Source: Reticulitermes speratus | Lineage: Eukaryota; Arthropoda; Insecta; Blattodea; Rhinotermitidae | Assembly (NCBI GenBank): GCA_021186555.1 | Contig: JAJKFL010000014.1 | Location: forward strand, 27,234,033-27,298,032 | DNA: 64,000 nt | Direction of reading: 5' to 3' | Part shown: piece by piece, positions 30,715 to 43,020 of the stretch | Position numbering within the stretch: position 1 is the first letter of the stretch | Layout: every line of letters starts with the position of its first letter | Made by a program: the position numbers and the translations under genes | The notes under the pieces: generated by a model | The model's input: only the letters and a program-made list of their open reading frames with translations | Databases searched by the model: none | What the model was told of the DNA's origin: nothing

Positions 30715-30885
30715 GAAGAAGGTGAGCGGTCAGCTTCACGCCCCGGTCGATTTATCCCCGGGAAATTATCCCTCGTTACTCGCAAATTCGGTGACTGTGG
30801 GGCGTCGAAAATATTTTTGGTGCTTCAGGGAAGAGGAAGAACGCCTGACCCTACTTGGAACTGAACCACGATTTATCTGTTGTTC
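30715..30885 (-). repeat. SINE type S2, diverged
   Basis: The plus strand shows GAGCGGTCAGCTTCACGCCC and TTTATCCCCGGGAAAT, the complement of the S2 body. The remainder is poorly preserved. Confidence 0.6.
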
Positions 30886-30904
30886 ATTCTATATTAAATT
30901 ATCT

Positions 30905-31330
30905 ATCTCGGCTCCATTACTGAGAATAAAACAAGTTGAAAATGTACTGTAGTAATCATAAAATAATATCAGTCTAATGCGCATGACGTATTGGGCAGAC
31001 GTACTCAGGCTGAAAGTGTTGCAACATGCATGCCTGCCCTGATAAGCGTTTTGCTTAAGAAGTATATGGCGTAATAAGTGTGCGAGCAGATACAAGGTAA
31101 CACGTGACGGCATCTGTAGGTAAAGTCTACAGTTACTGTCTTAGTGACTTTCGACACCACTGGATGTCTCCACTATTATGCCTAGCAAATGTATCGTTAG
31201 CGCTACGTTACCATGCATGTTGCAGTGGGCATGCGTTCGGCGCGATTTTCCGCGTTTTGTTTATTTAACGAAAACATAGCAAACAGTTACACTACTTAAG
31301 TTTAACTATCGTACCAATAAAATAGTAGAA
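30905..31330. other. Stretch without recognised genes
   Basis: No feature recognised. Confidence 0.5.
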
Positions 31331-31332
31331 TT

Positions 31333-31860
31333 ATCGAAAAGGAAGTGGTTGTGGCACGTTCGTAGGCGCATTCGCAAACTTCCAGAAAGCGACTATTAGC
31401 TTCGTCACGTCTGTCTGTCCGCATGGAACAACTCGACTCTCACTGGACGGATTTTCATGATATTTAATATTTGAGTGTTTTTCGTAAATCTGTCGATAAC
31501 TTGCAACTTTCATTAAAAGCTGACATGAATAACGGGTACTTTACATGAAGATCTTTGTACATTTATGATAGTATGTCGCTAAATTATTCTTATAATGAGA
31601 AATGTTTCAGACAAAAGTTGTGGAGAAAATCAAAACACACATTTTATGTTCAATAATTTTTTCCGAACATCGTGCTGGTTATGAGATAATGTGGAAAAAT
31701 ATGGTGGAGCCGGACAGGCCACAGATGACAATATAATACGGCTGATGTGCTTTGCATGCTCGATAACTAAGGCTACAGACTCACACGCTCAGAATATGTA
31801 ACACATTGCTTTTCCACGGCAACAATGGTTACTCGAACGCGTCTCAGTGTTACCTTTATA
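31333..31860 (-). repeat. Dispersed repeat R1, long copy, inverted
   Basis: Its reverse complement aligns with 38655-39207 over more than 500 bp (AAAATGTGTGTTTTGATTTT, AGATCTTCATGTAAAGTAC, GAAAATCCGTCCAGT, GACGAAGCTAATAGTC). No coding capacity. The ends carry GCGTTCG-like and CGAACG-like blocks that may be short inverted termini. Confidence 0.9.
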
Positions 31861-31869
31861 CGTACATGG

Positions 31870-32036
31870 CCTCTCTTGTTGTGACATTTTGCATGCAGTG
31901 TTTGACAAAAATATTCGCACTGATTAAAAATATCCTGTACATGCACATGGTCTAAGCTATACTCGAACCACGGGCGTAATATTAATGACCCAATATATCA
32001 TCCTAGTATGAATAATCAAAATGGACCCTGATTCAT
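31870..32036. other. Stretch without recognised features
   Basis: Nothing recognised. Confidence 0.45.
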
Positions 32037-32037
32037 G

Positions 32038-32205
32038 TTCACACCGAGTAGTTCCGAACCTTGCCGTTCAGAGGGTAGCACTAGTGCTTCTTGTTCACAC
32101 CGAGTAGTTCCGAACCTTGCCGTTCAGTGGGCAGCACTAGTGCTTCTTGTTCACACCGAGTAGTTCCGAACCTTGCCGTTCAGTGGGCAGCACTCCTGCT
32201 TCGTA
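32038..32205. repeat. 56-bp tandem repeat, 3 copies
   Basis: TTCACACCGAGTAGTTCCGA...GCACTAGTGCTTCTTG starts at 32038, 32094 and 32150. The copies are almost identical. Confidence 0.96.
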
Positions 32206-32395
32206 TTCAGATCTTCGGTTCAAATTTCAGCCCGAAAACCGGATAACCTAGCTGGGGTGTTCATGATTTCCGTCAGAACCTGCAGGCAAATTCCGCTATT
32301 GTACAAGTATGGACAGAATTCTTCCTTCCCGATCCTTCCCAATTCGTTGTTCCCTAGCGATCCTGCCATTAGACGCTACATAGCCTATTGTCAGT
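32206..32395 (+). repeat. Old SINE-like remnant
   Basis: CTTCGGTTCAAATTTCAGCC resembles a B box, followed by CATGATTTCCGTCAGAACCT and GCAGGCAAATTCC. Loosely like the S6 remnants. Confidence 0.4.
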
Positions 32396-32399
32396 GTTG

Positions 32400-33350
32400 T
32401 TAAATTATAAATAAATAAGTAAATAATACCATATAGTCTGGTAGTAGTTACCACTGTTTTGGAGGAACATACTGCCTCCTTCGTCATGGTTATGACTTAC
32501 GCTGAAGATGGAGCAGTAGATTAAGTCTAGATGTTGGTAATGACCTATCAGAATAAAGGGCGTCACAACCAAGAAGACCCACAATAAAAATCTTGGCAGA
32601 CTAAAATTTCAAACCTCATATATAGAAGTTATCCAATTTTTACCAACAATGTAAAGCACGTTGTTTATCACATATACCACTTCCTTCAACAATCAAAAGC
32701 TCTGCATTTTTCCCGCACAGGTTTTATAATTAGTTTCATATGTTTCCCAAAGTAAGCAATGATTTTTTTTCCTCCTCAGGATTGAGCTACTGGTTTTTGT
32801 ACTACAGAGTTAGTTAATTTTCTGTAGATAGGAACTGAATTTTTAAATTATATGTAAATAAATTTCAGGCTGCAAATGTTAACTCTGCTGAGCTGGTTGG
32901 TGTAGAGATAATGTTTCAGACTTGCACGGTATGTAAGATTTATCCAACTCAGTACAATTATTACTTTTGTCTTGACGTCTTCAAGGGATTCAGAATAAGA
33001 CTGTTTCAGAGAGGTTTCTAAGTTCCCATAAAAAGTTACATGGAAGAGAATGGATGCTATAACTCGGAGTTATGTTAAGTTTGGTCCTGTTTTGAAACTT
33101 CTGCACGGGTGGCACTGAGCTGTGAATTCGGTAGATGTAGCCGAAATTCATGCCTTCGTGTTCAAGTTCCTACCAAAAGTCTGCAACACAACCCATTAGC
33201 ACACAGTTGGAAACCTCCTAAGCAGAATTAACGTTAACAAAGAACCCCCGCAATAGCTTAAACTTTCATAGCCCATGGTAGTTATTGTGTGCACCACTTG
33301 CGCTTAAACATTGCCAGATTCTGCATTTCGCCACACTTTATTTATGTGTT
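32400..33350. other. 0.95-kb stretch without recognised genes
   Basis: No feature recognised. Confidence 0.5.
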
Positions 33351-33354
33351 GCCT

Positions 33355-33683
33355 ATAATCCTCTCACAGATGGGCGGAGCATGTGGCACGTATGGGCGAG
33401 ATTAGAGGTGCGTACAGGATTTTGGTGGGGAAACCTCAGGGAAAGGTGCGGCTTGGAGGACCGAGTTATAGATGGAAGGATAATATTAGTATGAATCTTA
33501 AAGAAATGGGGTATGATGAGTGAATTGGTTTTATCTGGCTCAGAATAGGTAAGTGGCGGGATGTTGTGAATATGGTTTCCATAAAATTCGGGGAGTTTCT
33601 TGACTAGATGAGATAGCGTCATGATAAGGGCTCAGCTCAGTGGAGTTGATTAGTTGATTAGGTAGTTGGTTACGTAGTTAGTT
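33355..33683 (+). pseudogene. LINE L1a C-terminal and 3' end
   Basis: Plus-strand frames give WARLEVRTGFWWGN (from GHVARM...AYRVLVGNL-type sequence), a decayed WKDN...NLKEMG and WRDVVNMVSIKFGEFLD. The 3' end GGAGTTGATTAGTTGATTAG then leads into TTAG repeats. The tail is interrupted by the S3 SINE at 33684-33957 and resumes as TTAGTTAGTTAG at 33958. Confidence 0.82.
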
Positions 33684-33957
33684 TTTTTTTGTAGGGAAGG
33701 GCCCCGCGGTAGATGCTACGGACGCACCGCAGCCTTAAGGCTTATTGTGCAACCCTATGATGAAGAGAATGATGATTAGTTTTTTCATTTCTTCAACCGG
33801 TGGAATGAAATTGACAGGGGAAACCCGAAGTACTCGAGGGAAAACCTGTCCCAATGCCACTTTGTCCACCACAAATCCAGCATGAACTGACCCGGGATCG
33901 AACTTGGGCCTCCTCGGTGAGAGGCCGTCGACTAACCGCCTGAGCCATGGCACGGCC
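33684..33957 (-). repeat. SINE type S3 inserted in LINE tail
   Basis: Complete minus-strand S3 copy: poly-A side TTTTTTTTT GTAGGGAAGGGCCCC, B box and head CGCCTGAGCCATGGCAC on the plus strand. TAGTTAGTT-type sequence lies on both sides, so it sits inside the TTAG tail of the LINE. Confidence 0.9.
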
Positions 33958-33969
33958 TTAGTTAGTTAG

Positions 33970-34498
33970 TTATATCTCACAATAAACCCCGATCATTTCC
34001 CTAACAGCGTTAACCAATTGGTTCTTATAATGGACTTGGAATGTGCTTTCCGTGCAGTGCGAAATAATGTCTTATGTAACGCGTTTAGTTTGTGGTGTGT
34101 GAGTTAGTGAAATATGAGTGTGAGTGACGGAATGAGTGAGTGAAGTGAACTTCAAACACCGTTGCCATTGTTACTGGGTTTTCACCAGCAGATAGCAGCA
34201 GTCAGAAGGAATTAACGCTTACTTTGTTTGCATGGTCACAAGAGGATTTGGTTAGCACGTGACGTACATCTTGTAGTGTGTTTTGTGTACAATTGTGAAG
34301 GGCATATTAAACATACTCGCATTTTAAGTGACTGTGAAATGACGATACATACTTAGACCCTCGTTGTTGATTGAATATCGTAATTGTTTGAAATGTCGCA
34401 TCATCGAAATTTACGAACATTTTGTAATTAAGTAGTCATTAGGAAACTAAAGTTAAACACGACTTTCTTCTCATATTATGCATTAATAGCAACAATCC
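33970..34498. other. Stretch without recognised genes
   Basis: No domain recognised. An (ATT)n microsatellite follows at 34499-34528. Confidence 0.5.
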
Positions 34499-34528
34499 AT
34501 TATTATTATTATTATTATTATTATTATA
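34499..34528. repeat. (ATT)n microsatellite
   Basis: About ten ATT units. Confidence 0.95.
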
Positions 34529-34622
34529 AATGTACACAGTATCAATTCATACCGCCGATCACGGATTACAGGTGACAAAAGTTGAAAGTCACTTTATTCG
34601 TCACTTCATTCCACAAATTGAT

Positions 34623-34889
34623 TTTTTTTTTTTTTAGTCGTCCTCTTCTACCTGTCAGTGTCAGTGTCGAGGTTTTGTAATTTCTTTTGATCACACTGAG
34701 AGACACACCACAGTCGGTAGGACTCCTCTGGACGAGGGATCGGCTCGTCGCAGAGGCCTCTACCTGACAACAACACACAACACTCACAAGAGACAGACAT
34801 CCATGCCCCCGGTGGGATTCGAACCCACGATCCTAGCAAGCGAGCGGCCGAAGACCCACGCCTTAGACCGCACGGCCACTGGATCGGCT
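34623..34889 (-). repeat. SINE type S1, complete
   Basis: Minus-strand copy with poly-A at the left. A perfect 12-bp target duplication, CCACAAATTGAT, lies at 34611-34622 and 34890-34901. Confidence 0.94.
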
Positions 34890-34904
34890 CCACAAATTGA
34901 TAAT

Positions 34905-35490
34905 TAACAAAATATTTGATTCCAGGGTTCGTGAATTATTATGGGCATTTCTGTGTGAATCAAGTTTATATTGCACGTACTCAACGGATGAATTATGAAA
35001 ATACTAATGTTTAAGCTGACGATACGAATTATTAAGGGACGTTTTGTGACGTAATGACACACGTAAAGAAAATGTAATAAAAGGATTATCGAGCAACTGA
35101 TTTTAAGTGTGATTTTTTGTGGCGTGTTTCACTTTTCTCAATTAAAACCAGACGAGTTTCAGTTATGCTTTTTTTTTTAAGTTCTTCCTTTATTTCTCTG
35201 TACAATTACATAGTCTGTTACACAGTAATCTAAATACAATTGTTCCTTTAACCAATTGCCATGACGCGTTGTTAAAGAATTTCCTTCCATCCTGTTTTTT
35301 ACTGGGATGTCCCACCTCGTAATAGTAGTGAAAAATGCCGAAGAAAAACACTACCTATGTACCTTGGTCAGTTATGCTTCATTATAATTCAGTAACCAGT
35401 ATTGCAGTGACTTCAAGAAACATTACGAATGAAGACACGCCTGATGAACGACGAGGTGATTTAGAACGTGAATATTTGTGAACCCCTTCA
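34905..35490. other. Stretch without recognised genes
   Basis: No feature recognised. Confidence 0.5.
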
Positions 35491-35492
35491 TA

Positions 35493-35768
35493 TGGCCGTG
35501 CCATGGCTCAGGCGGTTAGTCGCCGGCCTCTCACCGCGGAGGCCCGGTTTTGATCCCGGTTCAGTCCATGTGGGATATGTGATGGACAAAGTGGCACTGG
35601 GACAGGTTTTCCCCGAGTACTTCGGTTTTCCCTTGTCAGTTTCATTCCACCGGTGCTCCATTACAAGGAAAAACGAAAAAAACTATCGTCTTCATCACAG
35701 GGTTGCACAATAAGCCTCAAGTCTGCGGTGCGTCCGTAGCACCTGCTGCGGAGCCCTTCACAAAAGAA
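35493..35768 (+). repeat. SINE type S3, complete
   Basis: Head GTGCCATGGCTCAGGCGGTT, GGTTTTGATCCCGG B box, body, and the end CTGCTGCGGAGCCCTTC. No certain target duplication. Confidence 0.92.
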
Positions 35769-35803
35769 ACTGTAATATGAAGGATTTATTTCTGATCTTT
35801 TTA

Positions 35804-35804
35804 C

Positions 35805-35837
<33 letters not shown>

Positions 35838-35843
35838 TATATA
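35804..35843. repeat. (TA)n microsatellite
   Basis: About 40 bp of AT repeats with one GT interruption. Confidence 0.95.
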
Positions 35844-35849
35844 CACTAA

Positions 35850-37246
35850 GTGAAGGTCTTTCTTCAGAGGGTTAAAATCAGATACTGGATTGCGTTCTAT
35901 AGTCATTATCGGACAACAAAGCCACTGTGTTTATTGAAGAGCAAGCTGCACTAAACATAGGCCTACAAAGGTTTAAACTGGTTTGCTTGGTTGAATGTTT
36001 TGCAGGAATGATCAGTCCTGTGTAACTCCTTGCATATCAAGAAATTACATAGGCGTTGTGTCGATTGCCTATTTTCCATTCCGTTCTTTCCGGTGCCGGA
36101 CAGTTGGTATAATGCCACTGCAGACGCTTTGTTCTGTTGCTTTAACCAATCAGACGTCACTATTTCTCCGTGCAAAATCAAGTTTGTCAAACGACGTTGC
36201 TGGGTGATCTGAACAAATTCATCTTCTGCTCCTGTTTTTTTGTAAACACGCGTAACACTGCTCTGGCAAAACACGTACTAACCACAAAACAAACAATTGC
36301 ACAGGCTATTTAAAAATAAATGCTGAATAATGCAGCCGCATGCATTAGTATGTGTCAATTCACCAGCGTTTTCAGATGCTGCGTATGAACGTTTTTTCTG
36401 TTACTTGTCAGATCTATTAGTCGAAATCTTATACAAAATTTTCTTTGTCTCGCTGCATGACTTCATCCTTGCATTAAAATCAGTCTGGTTAAATTCCATA
36501 CTTCACTAACCGTTTTCAGAATTTGGAGTCTAACGTGATGCTGTCTAAAGGTGTCTGCCACTGAGTTTATTAGATTTTGTAATAAATATGTTTAATATTC
36601 ATGTCCTCTGAGAGTTTACGGCATGTCGACTGATGTATATGGAGTCAGTCAGAAAACAGGTTTACAAGGCCTGTAATTGAGTACAAACAGAAACACACTT
36701 ATCGTAATTATGTCAGGGGAATTCTTCCAGCACTGAAGCAAAAGCCTGGTGGCCACAAATATAAAAATGACCGTAAGGTGGAAAAAGTTGTAACACGATT
36801 TGTGATAACACAGGATAAGTACTTCCATCAAATCAAATATATTTTTGAATCAGGAGTAAATGTTCTTGAAGTACAATACGTACGGTGCTGCAGGCGATGA
36901 CACCACGATTATTACAGTGCGCAATGGTAGTGTTTTTTGCTCGTCTTTTCACTACTCTTACGATGATGGCATATCCCAGCTCAACAATCAAGAGGGAAGA
37001 AAATTCTAACGAAATATGACGGGGCAATTGGTATCAAGGAACAATTATAATTAGATTAATGTGTACCTGTTGATGTAATTACAGAGAAATAAATGAAAGA
37101 CTTTTAAAAAAAATTACAGTGCGCAGGCCGTTAAACGGCATTAACTAGAAAACGTTTTGTTACTCTGCTTACTCAGATCTAGTGTTATTTACAGCCCTCA
37201 TGATATCTCCTGTCCTTTTCCTAATGGTCACTTGTGGTGCTACCAC
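35850..37246. other. 1.4-kb stretch without recognised genes
   Basis: Overlapping frames on both strands at 35963-36274 have no recognisable domain. Confidence 0.5.
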
Positions 37247-37260
37247 TTACATCAAACCTT

Positions 37261-37526
37261 TTTTTCTTTTCCTATGGCTCGACAGCCCTATATGGGCCTG
37301 GGCCTCCTCGTTTCGTCGAGGTTTCATGATCACACACATTAGACACACCACAGTCGGTAGGACTCCTCTGGACGAGTGACCAGCCCGTCGCAGAGACCTC
37401 TACCTGACAACACACAACACTCACAACAGACAGATATCCATGCCCCCGGTGGGATTCCAACCCACGATCCTAGTAAGCGAGCGGCCGAAGACCCACGCCT
37501 TAGACCGCACGGCCACTGGGATCGGC
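37261..37526 (-). repeat. SINE type S1, complete
   Basis: Minus-strand copy. TTACATCAAACCTT (37247-37260) and TTACATCTAACCTT (37527-37540) are a 14-bp target duplication with one mismatch. Confidence 0.93.
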
Positions 37527-37544
37527 TTACATCTAACCTTATAT

Positions 37545-38650
37545 GAATATAAATCTAACTTTCTGAGATGAGTAGTTTTGGTGCATCACACAATTTTATT
37601 AAGTGATATCTCTCGCTTTATTTTTAACCACTTATTATCCACGTATTTTCCTCTCCATCTTTGCGTTTTTGAGCAATTAAGAAGTATATGAATGGCATTC
37701 TCCTCACCTCGGCTTAACGGACATGTTCCTGTCTCGACGCCACTCCTTAACTATCACAATTTCCAAATTCCCATTCGAAACCAATCTAAGCCATTCCTTT
37801 AATTCCTGTTACACTGTACTAGATATGTCTCCCTACCCCCTCTAACATTAATTTCGCAGTAACAATGCAAAGAAAGTTTACCCCGAACACTTTGGTAAGG
37901 TCGTCTCTCTTTTGTGTATTTGCTCATCCGGTTTTGATCATGCTGCCTCAAAAGGGAACATAAAACCAGGTCCCACAATGTGATAAATTCCTCAGTTAGG
38001 GCAGGGACTATGTGGAAAAGTAGTTAGACAACATTGCAATTAAATGCGAATTTATACTGCACTTTCGTGTTCCTTCAAGATGAGAAATTTCTATGCTTCA
38101 TAAGCTATATCCGTTTCTCTGTACGGACACGGCTCCTTAAATTTGTGTTTGGCCAGCCCTGCTTCTGAAAATTACGACACTTACGTGAACAAGTTGGGTA
38201 AAAACGGTGGTTTGGCCTTGGCCTATGGATCGGTGCTATTAAGTTAATAAGAAGAGACCCGCAAGGCTTGGGACCTGGCCTTAGGTCTCCGTGTGACGTG
38301 AGAAGTTTAACGCAGTTTTTTCAAGTCGGCCTTCACTCTTTTTTTCTTCTGATAACAGATAACGTCACAAATACTGACTGCCCTAGAAGGAAAGTATAGG
38401 GTTTCAATTTTGTTCATTAATGAATGTAATATGACCTTTATCTTCCCGTGTCCTATCTGAATATGTGAACTGTAAAATAAACCAATAACTGCACATTTTG
38501 TTACATAATGGTTTGAAAATTTATCTTTTGGTGGAAAGGATGTATAAGAACAAAGTGCTGAGAAGGATAGTAGACTTAAGAGTGAGAAAGTAACTTGAAT
38601 TATTGTCGAAACATATACCATATCTTGATTTATCCCTCCTTGATCGCCAG
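37545..38650. other. 1.1-kb stretch without recognised genes
   Basis: A minus frame at 38307-38621 (104 codons) has no recognisable domain. Confidence 0.5.
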
Positions 38651-38654
38651 TATG

Positions 38655-39207
38655 AAGCTACCGGACAGGCAATGTACGCGTGAACGTAACATTGAGTAGC
38701 GTTCGCGTATCCATTGTTGTCGTGCAAAAGCAAGACATATTACGTATTCTGAGTATGTGTCTGCAGCCTTAGTTATCCAGCATGCAAAGCGCTTGCGCCG
38801 TATTACAGTATCATCTGTAGCCTCTCCGGCTCTACCGCATTTTTCCACATTATGTCATAAACGGCACGATTTTGGGAAAAACGTTATTGAACGTAAAATG
38901 TGTGTTTTGATTTTCTCTACAACTTTTGCTGAAACTTTTTGTCATCCTAAGAATAATTCAGCTAGATATTATCATAGATGTACATAGATCTTCATGTAAA
39001 GTACTCATTTTGCTTCTCAGATTTTAATGAAAGTTGAATTTTCTCGACCTAGTTTCGAAAAATGCTCAAATATAAAATGTCGTGAAAATCCGTCCAGTAG
39101 GAGCCGAGTTGTTTCATGCGGACGGACAGACACACAGACAGACTGACAGACAGACAGACCTGACGAAGCTAATAGTCACTTTTCACAATTTTGCGAACGC
39201 GCCGAGA
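38655..39207 (+). repeat. Dispersed repeat R1, long copy
   Basis: Aligns with the reverse complement of 31333-31860 and, in its last third, with 23900-24088. A local expansion of GACAGACA units occurs at about 39121-39160. Non-coding. Confidence 0.9.
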
Positions 39208-39214
39208 AATGAGC

Positions 39215-39355
39215 ACATTGTATTGGACATAGCTCTTGTCTCATATATATGTATTACACTGGACATAGCTCTTGTCTACTGTATATTGTATTGGACATAG
39301 CTCTTGTCTCATATATATGTATTACACTGGACATAGCTCTTGTCTACTTGTATTG
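39215..39355. repeat. 68-bp tandem duplication
   Basis: TATTGGACATAGCTCTTGTC...TATTACACTGGACATAGCTC occurs twice with period 68 (starts 39221 and 39289). Each copy has two similar halves. Confidence 0.9.
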
Positions 39356-39359
39356 TTTT

Positions 39360-39955
39360 GAACTGAATTGAATTGCATTGTATTGTACTCTACTCTATTG
39401 CTTCTACTTCGTCTTCTACAGATTGGTTCAGTCCGTGCGGACATACTACTTTATTAATTTTGCATTCCAAGTTCATATCATACAAGGCATGTATGTATGG
39501 GTTACGGAGTATTATCTTGATCGTTGTTATTAATCTGTAAATTGAAATCATTAAGGTAATTTTCCAGTGTCATGATATGCAACACCCGAAGATGGCTGCC
39601 AAGCCTACGAATAGGACGTCGCAGAAGCCGAGGCCTGTGTCATTTACACAATACAAATGTACTGTAATGAGTTGTCCGTTGCCACATATCTACAGAGAAA
39701 TAAAGAAGTAACCAGTCAGTAACGAACGTCTATGCGGTACATTTAATAACCACCTCAATACGTCCACAAAACTCGGTATATTTCAATGAACCGGACATGC
39801 TTCTCTCCTAGTGCCAGTATAAAGTTCATAAATGTCAGACACTTAATGGAAGTTTTATATCTCAGTCACGAAACTAGCTTTTAACATACGTGACGTTTGT
39901 GTTTCTTACAGTGGCAACCATGAATATTACTTTTCCGTGGGATGTAATGTTTTGT
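39360..39955. other. Stretch without recognised genes
   Basis: No feature recognised. Confidence 0.5.
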
Positions 39956-39959
39956 AGAT

Positions 39960-40085
39960 TGTTACAACTCCACCGACATTTCAGAGGATCCTACATACCC
40001 ATAACCGTAGGAGACGAAGAATTACTTTGTTGACGGAGGCATCATGATCCTTGGAAACGTCGGTAACTTCTAACACGCTAAACGA
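39960..40085 (+). repeat. TDVSEE-type dispersed repeat, diverged
   Basis: CACCGACATTTCAGAGGATC and, inverted, CCTTGGAAACGTCGGTAAC resemble the pair at 20740-20835. Confidence 0.45.
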
Positions 40086-40377
40086 AGGCACTTGTCAAAA
40101 AACGCAATCTTCTTAGCTTAAAATGGGATTTTTTTTCAAGTGTTCTGTTTTGATGAAAAAATAAAATTTATATTTCAATTTCTCCTTAGTGTCACCTACA
40201 AGACACGTAAATAATACATCAAACTTTGATATTTGAGGTGTAAACTGATATAGCTTCCTGACTGCGCGAACTGGGTCACGCGGTAACCTTTCTAACTTGC
40301 ACTCTGGAAGTGCCCATTTTGAATTCACCATCACCAGCTGTTCTCACTACATTTTCGTTATATTCCTTATTTCCTCC

Positions 40378-40640
40378 AGCATAGGCGTAACTTGGCTAAT
40401 AACATTGCGGGGGCGGGGGGGGGGGCAAAATCGATCATGGATATTAGGAACCCAGATGCCTCTATTCTGTGTCCCGTAAAACGTAGGGTTTTCATTTTTT
40501 TTTCTGTCTCTACGCGACCAAAATAATCGTTTTGAAAATATTTCTATTTTTTATTTGCCCCTCTTAAACTCAGTAGCGAAAAAAAAAAACTATTCGTTGA
40601 TAGAAAAAATATTGGAGGGGCCCGAATTTACGCCTATGCT
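40378..40640. mobile_element. Possible small MITE, ~263 bp
   Basis: A perfect 13-bp inverted repeat, AGCATAGGCGTAA at 40378-40390 and TTACGCCTATGCT at 40628-40640. The interior starts with a G-rich run (about 40408-40425). Non-coding. Confidence 0.55.
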
Positions 40641-40644
40641 TCAG

Positions 40645-42410
40645 GACAGTTCGGGAGACAATTACCTGAAAACCCCCCCACTAATTCTTCCTTTCACGTC
40701 CTTTCCAATTAACTATCCTACCATTCGCCACTGTGCACTCTTAATTACCCTTAAAATATTACGTAAATAAGAAATGAGTAAATTGTATAAGGCTTTGATG
40801 ATGGTACACTACACTTAATGTTAAGTGGCTTATAGAATTTTCCGCCTCTTCAGAGTTCCAGGCACAACACAGCATTTAGTAAACTTGAACTTTTCCATCC
40901 TCAGCTGTGAGGGTGTTGAGTCTCCTGTCGATGTGGGCCCATAAAAAGAGCTATGCTCAAACTCGGACAAAATGTTGCCTTAACTACCTCTATGCGCTCC
41001 CAAGATAAGGTTTCTATCGGACCCAACTATATAAGTACCTCCCCACCCTTTTCCCTTAAGGATGGAAATAGATACACCTTCCGAAATACTGGGGCACTTT
41101 TAGAACACCCGACGATGAAAGAAGTCTAGAAACCATTCTAACCCTACAAATAAATAACTTAATCAGTTTTCATCGTAACTGTTATTGCGTTGGCTTGATA
41201 ATGGCCTTTGTCCGTAAAGATGTCGGGATAACTGAAAGTGTTATTGATGTATTTAGATCATTTTTAAGTACGTTATATAGTTAATAAATACAGCGAGATG
41301 AGTTCCTCCATACGTGAAAACAAAAGTTTCGTTTTAAGCACTTATGGGCGTGTTAAGTTGGATAGACTACTGAAAGCTCCCTACGTCTTCGGAACGAAGT
41401 GTACATACTCCTTAGATGGCTTGCTTGAAGTATCACCTGCAGCAAGAAGGAAATTTGATTACTGTGTTCTTGACCCCTTTGATCTGTTGGCAATGACAAA
41501 TCTTAACATTGTCTATTACTTTTAGATGCATACAGCTATAACGCAACTTGTCACGCTATTTTGAGTAAAGTTCTTGCATAATGCAGTGTTTCTAAACCAA
41601 CGATTCATGTCATACCCCTGGGCAGCGATGTCACAATCCGAATTCAGATGCACGTCTGCGCATTAGCAATTCTTCACAAGGTGCAGCAATATTCGTGAGG
41701 TCTCACATATATCTGTCTTGTTATTGCGCTTTCTTATTCTCTTTTAAAATGTTGCAACATTTAAAAAAAAAATATTTTTTATTATTTTAAGTATACGCCT
41801 CCGCACTCTTCGAATAAGCAGTTTTACATCAACTCGTTAAAGCACACTAGTCATTATATGTAGTATTTGCCTTAACTTTCAAAAACTGTAGTTAATCCAC
41901 AATTTATTTATGGGTTTAGTATAGTTTTCAAAATAAACAATGATTTTTTTTTCGTAATATTAACTGCTGCGTCTTTGTAGGGGACATAGATTTTGTTTTG
42001 TGTGAGGGAGGAGCTGAATTTTTAAATATTGTTTACATAACTTCAGGCTTCAAATACCTACGTAATTTTTATTTGGGTCTTTTCTTTAATGCTCGTTCAT
42101 AAAATACCTTTGAGCTTTTAAATTGTGTGATCCGTAATGCCCATTATCGGACATTATACAGGCTACTTGCATAACAAACAATAAAGAATTATATGAATAC
42201 ATTTACTGTATTTGTACCTACATACATCTTTACAATAATACATTATTCGTATGCCGTGACATAATAAACCTTTTTTTCAGCGTATCGCCCCAAGGCAAAC
42301 GTTGTGAAATAAAAGGATAATCCTCAGGTACTCTTTACCGGATGAAATTATCCCAATTTCCCTCTCTTCCCCCTTTAATCACCATAAGCCTACATATTAA
42401 AAAAATTATT
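40645..42410. other. 1.8-kb stretch without recognised genes
   Basis: AT-rich. The frame at 41298-41525 (75 codons) has no recognisable domain. Confidence 0.5.
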
Positions 42411-42414
42411 TATT

Positions 42415-42605
42415 TTGGTGTCCTTTCAGTCTCCTATTCAGTGGGGGCCAGGGGCTCTTTCTCAGGGATAAAATGGCCGGGCGACAAGCTGACCACTTGC
42501 CTTGATCTAGTGTCATGTGCAAGAATGATTGGAACTACACCTCCACTTCGCCATATGCCTCCATTCTGTGCAGGAACAACAGTACTTTTACATTTGTACT
42601 GTAGG
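42415..42605 (+). repeat. SINE type S2, 3' part
   Basis: GTGGGGGCCAGGGGCTCTTT, GACAAGCTGACCACTTGCC and GATTGGAACTACACCTCCAC match the S2 body without its head. Confidence 0.78.
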
Positions 42606-42869
42606 CGCACTGTAGTTGATTAATATTATAGCAGGTAATAATAATTTTAATAAAACTCCTCATTTGAAATTATTTGTATTTTAATGTCTTTCTATGTTGT
42701 TAATTATGTGAATTAACCAAAAGTGATCACAGTCGTAAAACCGGTCAGAAATGTACTCCCATTTTTAAATGAGCCTTTGGCACAAAATTTGCTCTTCTGT
42801 TTTTAATTTTGACGATAATTGTGTTGCTGATTTTTGGTGTCGATACCATGCTAAAATAGGGTGTGTTTC

Positions 42870-43020
42870 TGGCGTTTTGCAGAACCGTGCTGCCTAAATA
42901 TTCAGGGTTGACCTTAAATATGGAGGCAGCATTTTCCTCCGATACGTCAGTAAAGTAAGTCATTTCCATATCATCGCCCAGATTCAGGGTCACCATCAGA
43001 ATTGTCTTCATTTTACGCAT
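42870..43020 (-). repeat. TDVSEE-type repeat, with 91-codon frame
   Basis: The minus frame 42745-43020 reads ...MTYFTDVSEENAASIFKVNPEYLG.... This string recurs in many predicted insect proteins because it lies in a dispersed repeat, and related sequence occurs at several places in this window. It should not be annotated as a host protein. Confidence 0.55.

Noticed and set aside
32038-32205. CRISPR-like repeats
   Set aside because: Simple 56-bp tandem repeat with no spacers.
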